Positions 1-7,475 of a stretch of 64,000 bases of DNA are shown one piece after another. The notes beneath the pieces were generated by a model that was not told the DNA's origin, ran no database searches, and was given only the letters and a program-made list of their open reading frames with translations. Origin of the DNA: Rhodovarius crocodyli. Its GTDB lineage: Bacteria; Pseudomonadota; Alphaproteobacteria; Acetobacterales; Acetobacteraceae. Position 1 is the stretch's first letter. Each line of letters begins with the position of its first letter. The stretch lies in assembly GCF_004005855.1 (NCBI RefSeq), contig NZ_SACL01000004.1:186001-250000 (forward strand), written 5' to 3'. The translations under genes and the position numbers were made by a program.

Positions 1-974
1 CGGTGCATTTCGAGGCCAAGCGCGCGGGCATGCGCCCCATGCCGCTGTCCGAGATGCCCGGCTGGCGTGAGGTCTTCGCCGACGCGCACCTGATCATCCC
101 GATCGGCGTGCTGGTCTACCTGATGAACGAGCGCTGGAGCGGCAACTACGCTGCCTTCATGTCCACGCTTTCCATGGTCGCGGTATCGCTGCTGCGGGCG
201 CGCACGCGGATGGGCTGGCGGCAGGTGCTGGAAAGCCTGGCGAGCGCCGGCCACACCATGGCCCCGCTCGCGGTCTCCATCGCGGGTTCGGGCATCGTGG
301 TGTCGGCGCTGACCTCGACCGGCATGGTCGTGGCCTTCGGCGGCATCATCAAGGACCTGGCGGGGGGCTCCCTGCCCTGGCTGCTGGTGCTGCTGTGCCT
401 GACGGTGCTGGTGCTGGGCATGGGGATACCCACCACGCCGAGCTACATCATCGCAGCCGCCATCGGCGTTCCGCAGATCCTGGAACTGGGCAGCCGCACA
501 CTGGGCTACAGCACGGAACAGCTTCTGCTGCCCGCGCATCTGTTCGTGTTCTATTTCGCGGTGATAGCGGACGCGACACCACCGGTTGCTGCGGCGGCCT
601 TCGCCGCGGCGGCCATCGCCAAGGCGTCGCCCACCATCACCTCCCTGCATGCCTCTCGCTTCGGGATCGCGGGGTTCACGGTGGGGTTCGCCTTCATCTA
701 CGACCCCGCGATCATGGCGCGCGGGTCGCTGGCCGAGATCCTGCTGGCCAGCGCCACGCAGGTCGGTGCGCTGGTGGCCGTCACGGCAGGCTATGCCGGA
801 TTCCTGCTGAAGCGGATGGCGATGCCCGAACGGCTGCTGCTGGTGGCCGGCGGGCTGGTCGGCGCCTTCGGCTATTTCCTGGGCGATGTGGAGCGCGGGG
901 CGGTAGCCGTGCTGCTTCCGGCCGGCATTGCCCTCTGGCAGAGCATGCGTCGTGAGTATTCGGGCGCGGTATGA
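1..974 (+). CDS. TRAP transporter fused permease (DctQM-like), 5'-truncated
   Basis: This is the C-terminal part of a TRAP fused permease (4TM/12TM type), which imports an organic acid or similar solute across the inner membrane using an ion gradient. The frame is open from base 3, so the true start lies outside the window; about 323 codons are visible. The product is nearly all hydrophobic helices, and the block LGMGIPTTPSYI near visible residue 139 matches the GMGxPTT signature of the DctM half. Its solute receptor (usually TAXI type in this subfamily) is not in view. The last codons overlap the next gene by 23 bases, so the two are probably cotranscribed. The substrate is unknown. Confidence 0.9.
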   Translation, partial: VHFEAKRAGMRPMPLSEMPGWREVFADAHLIIPIGVLVYLMNERWSGNYAAFMSTLSMVAVSLLRARTRMGWRQVLESLASAGHTMAPLAVSIAGSGIVVSALTSTGMVVAFGGIIKDLAGGSLPWLLVLLCLTVLVLGMGIPTTPSYIIAAAIGVPQILELGSRTLGYSTEQLLLPAHLFVFYFAVIADATPPVAAAAFAAAAIAKASPTITSLHASRFGIAGFTVGFAFIYDPAIMARGSLAEILLASATQVGALVAVTAGYAGFLLKRMAMPERLLLVAGGLVGAFGYFLGDVERGAVAVLLPAGIALWQSMRREYSGAV

Positions 975-1305
975 GGACGCCGTGCGGGCCTTGCGGCACC
1001 GCGCGGCCGCGTTGCTGGACCAGGGCGTGCCTGTCGAACAGGTGGCCCGCACCCTGCATGCGGAGCGGCTGGCCCTTGCCAGCCGCTTCAAGGAACTGAC
1101 CCCGGAAGCGGAACGCCGCATCGTCCTGGCGCGGACGATGCGGGCCTATGGCAACCCTGTCGGGCCCAGCATCGACTTCCTGCGGGCCCGGGGCAAAAGC
1201 TGGGAGGCGATCATCGAGGGCGCGACACGCCCCGGCCTCAATCCAGTTGGAAGCCCGTCGCCTTGCGATAGCGTTCCTTCCACTCCGGCAGCACCTCGGG
1301 ATTGA
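952..1305 (+). CDS. small conserved helical protein, function unknown
   Basis: I do not recognise a named family. The 117-residue product is charged and predicted helical, with a leading segment rich in Ala, Arg and Leu and a C-terminal block (FLRARGKSWEAIIEGATRPG, about residues 78-97) that reads like a conserved domain. GTG at 952 is chosen because it lies inside the end of the upstream permease gene and removes an unlikely leader. The 3' end overlaps the convergent dehydrogenase gene by 68 bases. There is no signal peptide, membrane segment or cysteine. Its position suggests a companion of the TRAP permease operon, which is inference. Confidence 0.55.
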   Translation: MSIRARYEDAVRALRHRAAALLDQGVPVEQVARTLHAERLALASRFKELTPEAERRIVLARTMRAYGNPVGPSIDFLRARGKSWEAIIEGATRPGLNPVGSPSPCDSVPSTPAAPRD

Positions 1306-2284
1306 TGATGCGCGGCGGCAGCCGCCCATGCGCCACATCCCCGAAGGCGAGTGCCGCGATATGGGTGATGTTGGCGCGGCTCTGCTCGGTCACGCCCGCG
1401 ATGTGCTGGCTGGCGATGACGTTGGGGTGGTGCAGCAGCGGGTGATCGGGCGGGGGCGGCTCCTGCTCCCACACATCGATGCCGGCGCCGGCCACCTGGC
1501 CGGATTGCAGGGCGTCGAACAGGGCTGCCTCATCATGGATGGAACCGCGCGCCGTGGTCACGAACACCACGCGCTTCTTCATCGCGGCGAAGGCCTCCGC
1601 ACCCACCATGCCGCGCGTCTCGGGCGTCAGCGGGCAATGCAGGCTGACGACATCGGACAGCGCATAGATCTCGGCCATCTCGACCTTGCGCACATCGGCA
1701 TGGGCCATCACGGCCGCGTCCACATAGGGGTCGCAGGCCAATACCTCGCAGCCGAAGGCCAGCTGCAGGATCTGCGCGGTGCGCCGGCCGACATTGCCGA
1801 AGCCCACCAGCCCCACCGTCATGCCCTTCAGGTCGCGGCCCATCTGCTGGGTGCGGTTGAAGGCGGTGTTGGCCTTCATCATCGCGTGGCTGTCCGGCAT
1901 GCGCTTCAGGCAGGCGAGCATCATGCCCACCGCGTGTTCGGCCACACCCTCGGCATTGCCGCCGGCCTGGTTCAGCAGCAGCACGCCGGCCTCGGTGCAG
2001 GCGATGGGGTCGCAGGGGTCGTAGCCCGCGCCATAGCTGGCGGCCATCAGCAGGTTGGGCAGCTTGGCCAGCAGCTCGCTCGTGACATGCACGGGCTTCG
2101 GCAGCTCATCGCGCGATGCCATGACGTAATAGGCGTGGCAGGAGGAAAGCTGCTGCACCATCTCGTCGGTGCTGGCATCGATGGGGATCTTCACGATCTC
2201 CAGCGCCGGATCGGCGGCGGCGGTTTCCAGAAATTGCGGGTGCGGAACCCAACCGACATAACCCACGCGCAGGCGGAACGTCAC
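1238..2284 (-). CDS. D-2-hydroxyacid dehydrogenase (NAD-dependent)
   Basis: A cytosolic NAD(P)-dependent D-2-hydroxyacid dehydrogenase of the phosphoglycerate dehydrogenase family, reducing a 2-oxoacid or oxidising a D-2-hydroxyacid. The Rossmann motif GFGNVG is at residues 161-166, followed by an acidic residue in LACDP near 185, typical of NAD preference. The catalytic triad is visible as Arg246 (TARGS), Glu275 (EQEP) and His294 (SQHIAG). Length 348 is slightly above the family norm. The GTG start at 2284 has GAGGAAG just upstream. It lies 54 bases after the transketolase-like gene on the same strand, so it is likely in one operon. The substrate (glycerate, phosphoglycerate or other) is not resolved. 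Confidence 0.9.
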   Translation of the reverse strand: MTFRLRVGYVGWVPHPQFLETAAADPALEIVKIPIDASTDEMVQQLSSCHAYYVMASRDELPKPVHVTSELLAKLPNLLMAASYGAGYDPCDPIACTEAGVLLLNQAGGNAEGVAEHAVGMMLACLKRMPDSHAMMKANTAFNRTQQMGRDLKGMTVGLVGFGNVGRRTAQILQLAFGCEVLACDPYVDAAVMAHADVRKVEMAEIYALSDVVSLHCPLTPETRGMVGAEAFAAMKKRVVFVTTARGSIHDEAALFDALQSGQVAGAGIDVWEQEPPPPDHPLLHHPNVIASQHIAGVTEQSRANITHIAALAFGDVAHGRLPPRIINPEVLPEWKERYRKATGFQLD

Positions 2285-2338
2285 AGGCGCTTCCTCGTCT
2301 TGTTTGTGGGGCGGATTGTGGCCGCCCCACGCGACGGG

Positions 2339-4717
2339 TCAACCCAGCAGCGCCTGCGCGCAGGCATCCAGGATGGCATCCGTATCCAGCCCGTATTCGG
2401 CATACAGGTCGGGGATGTCGCCCGACTGGCCGAAGCGCTCCACGCCGCAGGGCACGATGCGCTGGCCGCGCACGGCACCCAGCCAGGATAGCGCCGCCGG
2501 ATGGCCGTCCAGCACCGGCACCAGCGCGGCGCCGGGTGCGAGCGGCGCCAGCAGTTTCTCGATGTGGGAGGGCTCGCCCCCCGGCCCGCCGCGCGCCGCC
2601 CGGCGCGAATCGAGCCAGCCCTGATGGAGACGGTCCGGGCTCGTGATGGCCAGCAGGCCCGCGCGGGGCTCCTCGGCGCGCAGTTCCTCGAAGGCCGCCA
2701 TGGCCTCCGGCGCCACGGGGCCCTGATAGGCGATGGCGATGGGCGAGCCCTCGGCGGGCGGAACCGCCCAATAGCCGCCGGCGATCACCGCCGCGGGGTC
2801 CAGTGTGCGTTCAGGCTGTTCCAGCCCGCGCGTGGACAGGCGCAGCCACACGCTGGAGCCGTTCTCGGCCTGCATATGCGCGAAGCCATGGCGCATCAGG
2901 ATGGACAGCTCGTCGGCGAAAGCCGGCTCGAAGCTGGCAAGCCGGTCCTGCGCCATGCCGATCAGCGGCGTGTTCAGGCTCTGGTGCTGGCCGCCCTCGG
3001 GCGCGAGCGTCAGGCCGGAGGGCGTGCTGACCAGCATGAAGCGCGCATCCATGTAGCAACCATAGATCAGCGCATCGAGGCCACGGTTCACGAAGGGGTC
3101 GTAGACCGTGCCGATCGGCAGCAGCCGTGCGCCGTACAGGTTATGCGCCAGCCCCAGGGCGCCGAGGACCAGGAACAGGTTCTGCTCGGCGATGCCGAGT
3201 TCCACATGCTGGCCCTCGGGCGACATGCCCCAGCGCTGGGCGCTGGCGAGCTTGGCATCACGGAACACGTCGTTCTTCAGATGCCGGTCGAAGATGCCGC
3301 GCCGGTTCACCCAGGCGCCGAGATTGGTGGAGACCGTCACGTCAGGGCTGGTGGTGACGATACGCTCCGCGATCGGCGCGAACTCTCCCTGCCCGCGACC
3401 GATCTCGGCCAGGATCTCGCCGAAGGCCGCCTGGGTGGACATCTTGCGGCCCTTGGCCGGCCTGGGCACCGGCAGCTTCGCGGGCACCGGAATGGTGGGC
3501 GAGGCCAGGCGCCGGCCCTCCGGCGTCAGCGGCGTGGCGAAGGGCATGCTCTCCAGGAAGGCTTCCAGCGCCTCGGGCGGCGTATCCAGCCCCTCGAACT
3601 TGTCCCATTCATGGCCAGGGCGGATGCGCATCAGGTCGCGGAAGGCTTCCATCTGCTCCTTGGTCATCAGGCCCGAGTGGTTGTCCTTGTGCCCCGCAAA
3701 CGGCAGGCCCATGCCCTTGATGGTATAGGCGATGAAGCAGGTGGGCTGGTCGCCCTCGGCATCCGCCGCGCGGAAGGCCTCGGTCAGCGTCTCGATGTCA
3801 TGGCCGCCGAGGTTGGTCATCAGCTCCGAGAGCTCATCGTCGCTCAGCGGGTCGATGATGGCGCGGATGCCGTCCTCGCGGCCGAGTTCGGCCAGAACGG
3901 CATTGCGCCAGGCCGCGCCGCCCTGGAAGGTCAGGGCCGAATACAGGCTGTTGGGGCAATCATCGATCCAGCGGCGGAGCGACTCCCCGCCCTCCCGCGC
4001 GAAGGCCGCCTGCAGCTTGCGGCCGTATTTCAGCGTGACGACATTCCAGCCCATGTCGCGGAACAGGCCCTCGATGCGGCCGAACAGGCGGTCCGGCACC
4101 ACGGAATCGAGGCTCTGGCGGTTGTAGTCGACGATCCACCAGACATTGCGGATGTCGTGCTTCCAGCCCTCCAGCAGGGCCTCGTAGATATTGCCTTCGT
4201 CGAGCTCCGCATCGCCCACCACGGCGACATGGCGGCCGGCGGGCAGCCCCTCGGGCGCCAGCTTCTTCAGCCGCACATAATCCTGCACCAGGGAGCCGAA
4301 GCTGCTGATCGCGACACCGAGGCCGACGGAGCCGGTGGAGAAATCCACCTCGCCCCCGTCCTTCACCCGGCTGGGATAGGGCTGGATGCCGCCGAACTGG
4401 CGCAGGGTGGTCAGCCGTTCCTGGGTCTGGCGGCCGAACAGGTAGTTGATGGCGTGGAACACGGGCCCCGCATGCGGCTTCACGGCCACGCGGTCGGCGG
4501 GTTTCAGCGCGTCGAAATAGAGGGCCGCGAGGATCGACACGGCAGAGGCGCAGGAGGCCTGGTGCCCGCCCACCTTCAGCCCGTCGCGGTTGGGGCGCAG
4601 GTGATTGGCGTTGTGGATCATCCAGGCGGAGAGCCACAGGAGCTTCCTTTCCAGCGCGTGGAGCATCTCCACGCGCTGCAGCGCCGTCACGGGAACGGGC
4701 TTGCCCTGATGGGTCAT
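2339..4717 (-). CDS. transketolase-like ThDP enzyme (AceE/E1-like)
   Basis: A 792-residue thiamine-diphosphate enzyme with the transketolase domain order: N-terminal ThDP half, central pyrimidine half, C-terminal domain. The ThDP motif starts at Gly168 (GDAELDEGN) and ends at Asn199 (VDYN), with Ala where GDG is usual. HAGP at 82-85 and the spacing resemble homodimeric pyruvate dehydrogenase E1 (AceE) more than classical transketolase, though it is about 100 residues shorter than AceE. The ATG at 4717 is chosen because GGAGGGAAG precedes it; an upstream in-frame extension has no conserved content. It sits between hemA and a 2-hydroxyacid dehydrogenase, all leftward. Whether it acts on 2-oxoacids or sugars is uncertain. 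Confidence 0.85.
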   Translation of the reverse strand: MTHQGKPVPVTALQRVEMLHALERKLLWLSAWMIHNANHLRPNRDGLKVGGHQASCASAVSILAALYFDALKPADRVAVKPHAGPVFHAINYLFGRQTQERLTTLRQFGGIQPYPSRVKDGGEVDFSTGSVGLGVAISSFGSLVQDYVRLKKLAPEGLPAGRHVAVVGDAELDEGNIYEALLEGWKHDIRNVWWIVDYNRQSLDSVVPDRLFGRIEGLFRDMGWNVVTLKYGRKLQAAFAREGGESLRRWIDDCPNSLYSALTFQGGAAWRNAVLAELGREDGIRAIIDPLSDDELSELMTNLGGHDIETLTEAFRAADAEGDQPTCFIAYTIKGMGLPFAGHKDNHSGLMTKEQMEAFRDLMRIRPGHEWDKFEGLDTPPEALEAFLESMPFATPLTPEGRRLASPTIPVPAKLPVPRPAKGRKMSTQAAFGEILAEIGRGQGEFAPIAERIVTTSPDVTVSTNLGAWVNRRGIFDRHLKNDVFRDAKLASAQRWGMSPEGQHVELGIAEQNLFLVLGALGLAHNLYGARLLPIGTVYDPFVNRGLDALIYGCYMDARFMLVSTPSGLTLAPEGGQHQSLNTPLIGMAQDRLASFEPAFADELSILMRHGFAHMQAENGSSVWLRLSTRGLEQPERTLDPAAVIAGGYWAVPPAEGSPIAIAYQGPVAPEAMAAFEELRAEEPRAGLLAITSPDRLHQGWLDSRRAARGGPGGEPSHIEKLLAPLAPGAALVPVLDGHPAALSWLGAVRGQRIVPCGVERFGQSGDIPDLYAEYGLDTDAILDACAQALLG

Positions 4718-4782
4718 GGTACTTCCCTCCGCTTCTTTGCGCCGAGTGTGGCAGCCGGAGGGTTGGGTAGCAATGCTGGCCT

Positions 4783-5994
4783 TTATGCAGCCTTGGACAG
4801 GGAGTTCTGCGTCCAGATCTCGCCCAGCGCCTTCAACAGCGCGGCGATGTCGGCCTCCCCATGCAGGGGCGAGGGGGTGAAGCGCAGCCGCTCCGTGCCG
4901 CGCGGGACGGTCGGGTAATTGATGGGCTGCACATAGATCCCGTACTCGTCCAGCAGCGTGTCGCTGATGCGCTTGCACAGGGCCGCGTCGCGCACCATCA
5001 CGGGCACGATATGGCTCGGGTTCATCAGGTGCTCGATGCCCAGCGCGTCGAGGCCCGCCCGCAGCCGCGCCACATTGGCGAACATGGCGGCGCGCTCGGC
5101 GTCGGAGGATTTCAGGTGGCTGATCGCGGCCTTGGCGCCCGCCGCGATGGCCGGCGGCAGCGCGGTGGAGAAGATGAAGCCCGACGCGAAGCTGCGCACG
5201 AAATCCACCAGCTGCGCGCTGCCGGTGATGTAGCCGCCGATCACGCCATAGGCCTTGGCAAGCGTGCCTTCGATCACATCCACGCGCTGCGCCATCCCGT
5301 CACGCTCGCTGATGCCGCCGCCGCGCGGGCCGTACAGGCCCACGGCATGCACTTCATCGAGGTAGGTGATGGCGCGGAACTCGTCGGCCAGGTCGCAGAT
5401 CTCCGCGATCGGGGCCACGTCGCCGTCCATGGAATAGACGCTCTCGAAGGCGATGATCTTGGGCGTGCCCGGCGGCACGGCGGCCAGCTTCTCGCGCAGG
5501 TCGGCCAGGTCGTTGTGCTTCCAGATCACGCAGGTCGCGCGCGAATGTCGGATGCCCTCGATCATGGAGGCATGGTTCAGCGCGTCGGAGAACACGATGC
5601 AGCCGGGCATCTGGGCGGCCAGGGTGGAAAGCGTGGCCATGTTGGACATGTAGCCGCTGTTGAACAGCAGCGCTGCTTCCTTGCCGTGCAGGTCGGCCAG
5701 CTCGGCTTCGAGCGCGATGTGGTCGACATTGGTGCCCGCGATGTTGCGCGTGCCGCCGGCGCCGGCGCCGGAACGGTCCAGCGCCTCATGCATCGCGGCC
5801 AGCACGGCCGGGTGCTGGCCCATGCCCAGATAGTCGTTGCTGCACCAGACCTTCACCGGGGCCTTGTTGGCCTGGCCGTGGTTGGTGGCCGTCGGGAACT
5901 GGCCGCGGATGCGTTCCAGCTCCGCGAAAACACGGTAGCGCCCCTCATCCTTCAGACCCTGGAGCTTGGACTGGAAAAAGGCGCTGTAATCCAT
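4783..5994 (-). CDS. hemA: 5-aminolevulinate synthase
   Basis: Condenses glycine and succinyl-CoA to 5-aminolevulinate, the first step of heme and cobalamin synthesis by the C4 pathway, in the cytosol with pyridoxal phosphate. The 403-residue length matches alphaproteobacterial enzymes. The PLP lysine is Lys247 in GTLAKAYG, and the cofactor-pairing Asp213 is in YLDEVHAVG. The glycine-rich GGTRNIAGT block is at 80-88. The start at 5994 gives [11 protein letters not shown], the normal N-terminus; a longer frame upstream is Pro-rich and not conserved. A 356-base leader without a convincing gene precedes it. The transketolase-like gene follows after 65 bases on the same strand. Confidence 0.97.
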   Translation of the reverse strand: MDYSAFFQSKLQGLKDEGRYRVFAELERIRGQFPTATNHGQANKAPVKVWCSNDYLGMGQHPAVLAAMHEALDRSGAGAGGTRNIAGTNVDHIALEAELADLHGKEAALLFNSGYMSNMATLSTLAAQMPGCIVFSDALNHASMIEGIRHSRATCVIWKHNDLADLREKLAAVPPGTPKIIAFESVYSMDGDVAPIAEICDLADEFRAITYLDEVHAVGLYGPRGGGISERDGMAQRVDVIEGTLAKAYGVIGGYITGSAQLVDFVRSFASGFIFSTALPPAIAAGAKAAISHLKSSDAERAAMFANVARLRAGLDALGIEHLMNPSHIVPVMVRDAALCKRISDTLLDEYGIYVQPINYPTVPRGTERLRFTPSPLHGEADIAALLKALGEIWTQNSLSKAA

Positions 5995-6350
5995 CGTGTC
6001 TCTCAGAAAGGACGGTGCCGGCCTCGGGGCCGGACGGGAATGGGGCGCGGCCTGGGCGCACGCCTCATGTGCGCCAGCAGGGCCGTCAGGGCAAGGACCA
6101 GTGTGAGGATCAGGGACGTTTCGAGCATACCACCCATCAAAGCAGGCCTTTTCCCAATGTTGTATTGAAAAAAGAGCGTCCACCGGCAAACCCGCGAAGA
6201 GGCCTCGAACGGGATGGGAGCCAGGACAGCATTGGTGGGGCCTGAAACTGCTGCCCTGCCGGGATGCTCCCCGCCGGTGAACGCTGAAGGCAAACTACCG
6301 GCGGGGCGGGTGCGCCTCCTTGATCTGGCGCAAGGAAAGGCGATTTTTTC
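5995..6350. other. intergenic leader of hemA with inverted repeat
   Basis: This is the only stretch over 300 bases without a convincing gene. It holds a 10-bp perfect inverted repeat (6269-6278 with 6297-6306, CCCCGCCGGT/ACCGGCGGGG) around an 18-base loop, too long-looped and without a T run to be a good terminator. On the minus strand CGCTCTTTTTTCAATAC (6164-6180 region) is the only AT-rich patch and may carry the hemA promoter (TTGCCG at 6184-6189 as -35, CAATAC at 6162-6167 as -10, 16-base spacer). A possible 41-codon frame with one membrane segment (6128 down to 6003, starting [20 protein letters not shown]) is also present but unsupported. Confidence 0.4.
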
Positions 6351-7475
6351 TTAAGGTTCGCGTATTGCCACGGCGCCGATCATCAGGGTGCGCGCGGTGC
6401 GATACACGACGGCACTTTCCGCATGCCAACCAGTATTGTCCTGGCGGACTTCCGCACCCACCGCCAGCATGCCGCTGGGCTGGGCCACGCGGATCTCATC
6501 CGCGCGCGGCAGCGGGCCGCAGAGGCTGGCCGGCAGGCTGCCCGCCACCTTGCAGGCACAGGCGAGGCCGAGCGCGCCGGTCAGCGGCACGGCACGGTGC
6601 ACGCGTTCCATGGACAGCATGCGCACCTGGATATCGTGGCTGTCGGGGGTCATGACGCTGCCGTCCAGCAGCTTCGGCGCGCCGGGGCGGGCCAGCAGCG
6701 CGACGCGGGGCGCGGCCAGACCGACCTTTTCCGGCGTCTCGGCCAGGCCCATGCGCACGCCGGCCAGCCGGCGCAGATGGTCAAGGCGCGCCATCAGGCC
6801 AGGGATGGCCTCGATCTGGTCGGGGCTTTCCTCACCCGTCAGGCCGAAATCGGCCGCCGCGAAGAACACGGCCGGGTTGGCGGCATCGACCAGCGTGCAG
6901 GCCAGCCCTTCGATCTCCTCGATCACCTGTCCGGTCGGCAGCAGCGCACCGGTCTGGGTGCCGCCCGGGGCTAGGAAATCCAGGCGGATTCGGGCGCCGG
7001 TGCCCGCCACGCCCGCGATGGCGTAGTCGCCGCGCACCTCGGCCTTGCCATTCTTCACCGGGAAGCGGGCGTGGATGATCTTCCGGGTGTTGACCTGATG
7101 GATGCGCACCAGCGCCTCGCCATCGGCCACCTGCACCAGACCGGTATCCACCGCGAAGGGACCGACCGCGGAGGAGAGGTTGCCGCAATTGCCCTTCCAG
7201 TCGACCACGGGCTTGTCCACCGCGACCTGGGCGAAGGTGTAGTCTACGTCGGCGTCCGGATGGGTGGGCGGGCCGATGATGACGCCCTTGGACAGCGAGG
7301 AAATGCCGCCGCCCATGCCGTCCAGCTGGCGCTGATACGGGTCGGGCGAGCCCAGCACCTCCAGCAGGATGGGGTCCAGCGCCGCGCGGTCCGCCGGCAC
7401 GTCCTTGGCGTGGAAGAACACGCCCTTGGAGGAACCGCCGCGGATGAAGGTGGCGGGGATGAAGTTCTGGCTCAT
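6351..7475 (-). CDS. PrpF-family isomerase/tautomerase
   Basis: A 374-residue member of the PrpF family (diaminopimelate-epimerase-like double fold), whose known members isomerise C=C bonds of aconitate-type acids or tautomerise 4-oxalomesaconate. Visible landmarks are FIRGGSSKGVFF at residues 8-19, the QLDGMGGG block near 50-57, and WKGNCGNLSSAVG near 90, which carries one of the conserved Cys positions. The ATG at 7475 overlaps the stop of the upstream molybdenum-hydroxylase gene (ATGA), so the two are translationally coupled. This suggests the isomerase acts on the product of a hydroxylated ring or acid; that is inference. The exact substrate is unknown. Confidence 0.88.
   Translation of the reverse strand: MSQNFIPATFIRGGSSKGVFFHAKDVPADRAALDPILLEVLGSPDPYQRQLDGMGGGISSLSKGVIIGPPTHPDADVDYTFAQVAVDKPVVDWKGNCGNLSSAVGPFAVDTGLVQVADGEALVRIHQVNTRKIIHARFPVKNGKAEVRGDYAIAGVAGTGARIRLDFLAPGGTQTGALLPTGQVIEEIEGLACTLVDAANPAVFFAAADFGLTGEESPDQIEAIPGLMARLDHLRRLAGVRMGLAETPEKVGLAAPRVALLARPGAPKLLDGSVMTPDSHDIQVRMLSMERVHRAVPLTGALGLACACKVAGSLPASLCGPLPRADEIRVAQPSGMLAVGAEVRQDNTGWHAESAVVYRTARTLMIGAVAIREP

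Noticed and set aside
2501-4918. 805-codon frame antisense to the transketolase-like gene
   Set aside because: It has no recognisable domain and mirrors the opposite gene; a shadow frame.
4718-4978. N-terminal extension of the transketolase-like protein
   Set aside because: The 87 extra residues run antisense to the hemA 3' end, have no conserved content and lack a ribosome site; GGAGG marks the start at 4717.
6003-6128. 41-codon small membrane protein before hemA
   Set aside because: It has one hydrophobic helix but a weak ribosome site, and an Arg/Pro tail typical of GC-rich noncoding frames; kept only as an observation.
6269-6306. Glycine-riboswitch-like hairpin upstream of hemA
   Set aside because: GCTGAAGGCAA in the loop resembles part of the glycine-riboswitch core, but on the wrong strand for hemA and without the paired CTCTCAGG/GGAGAG elements.
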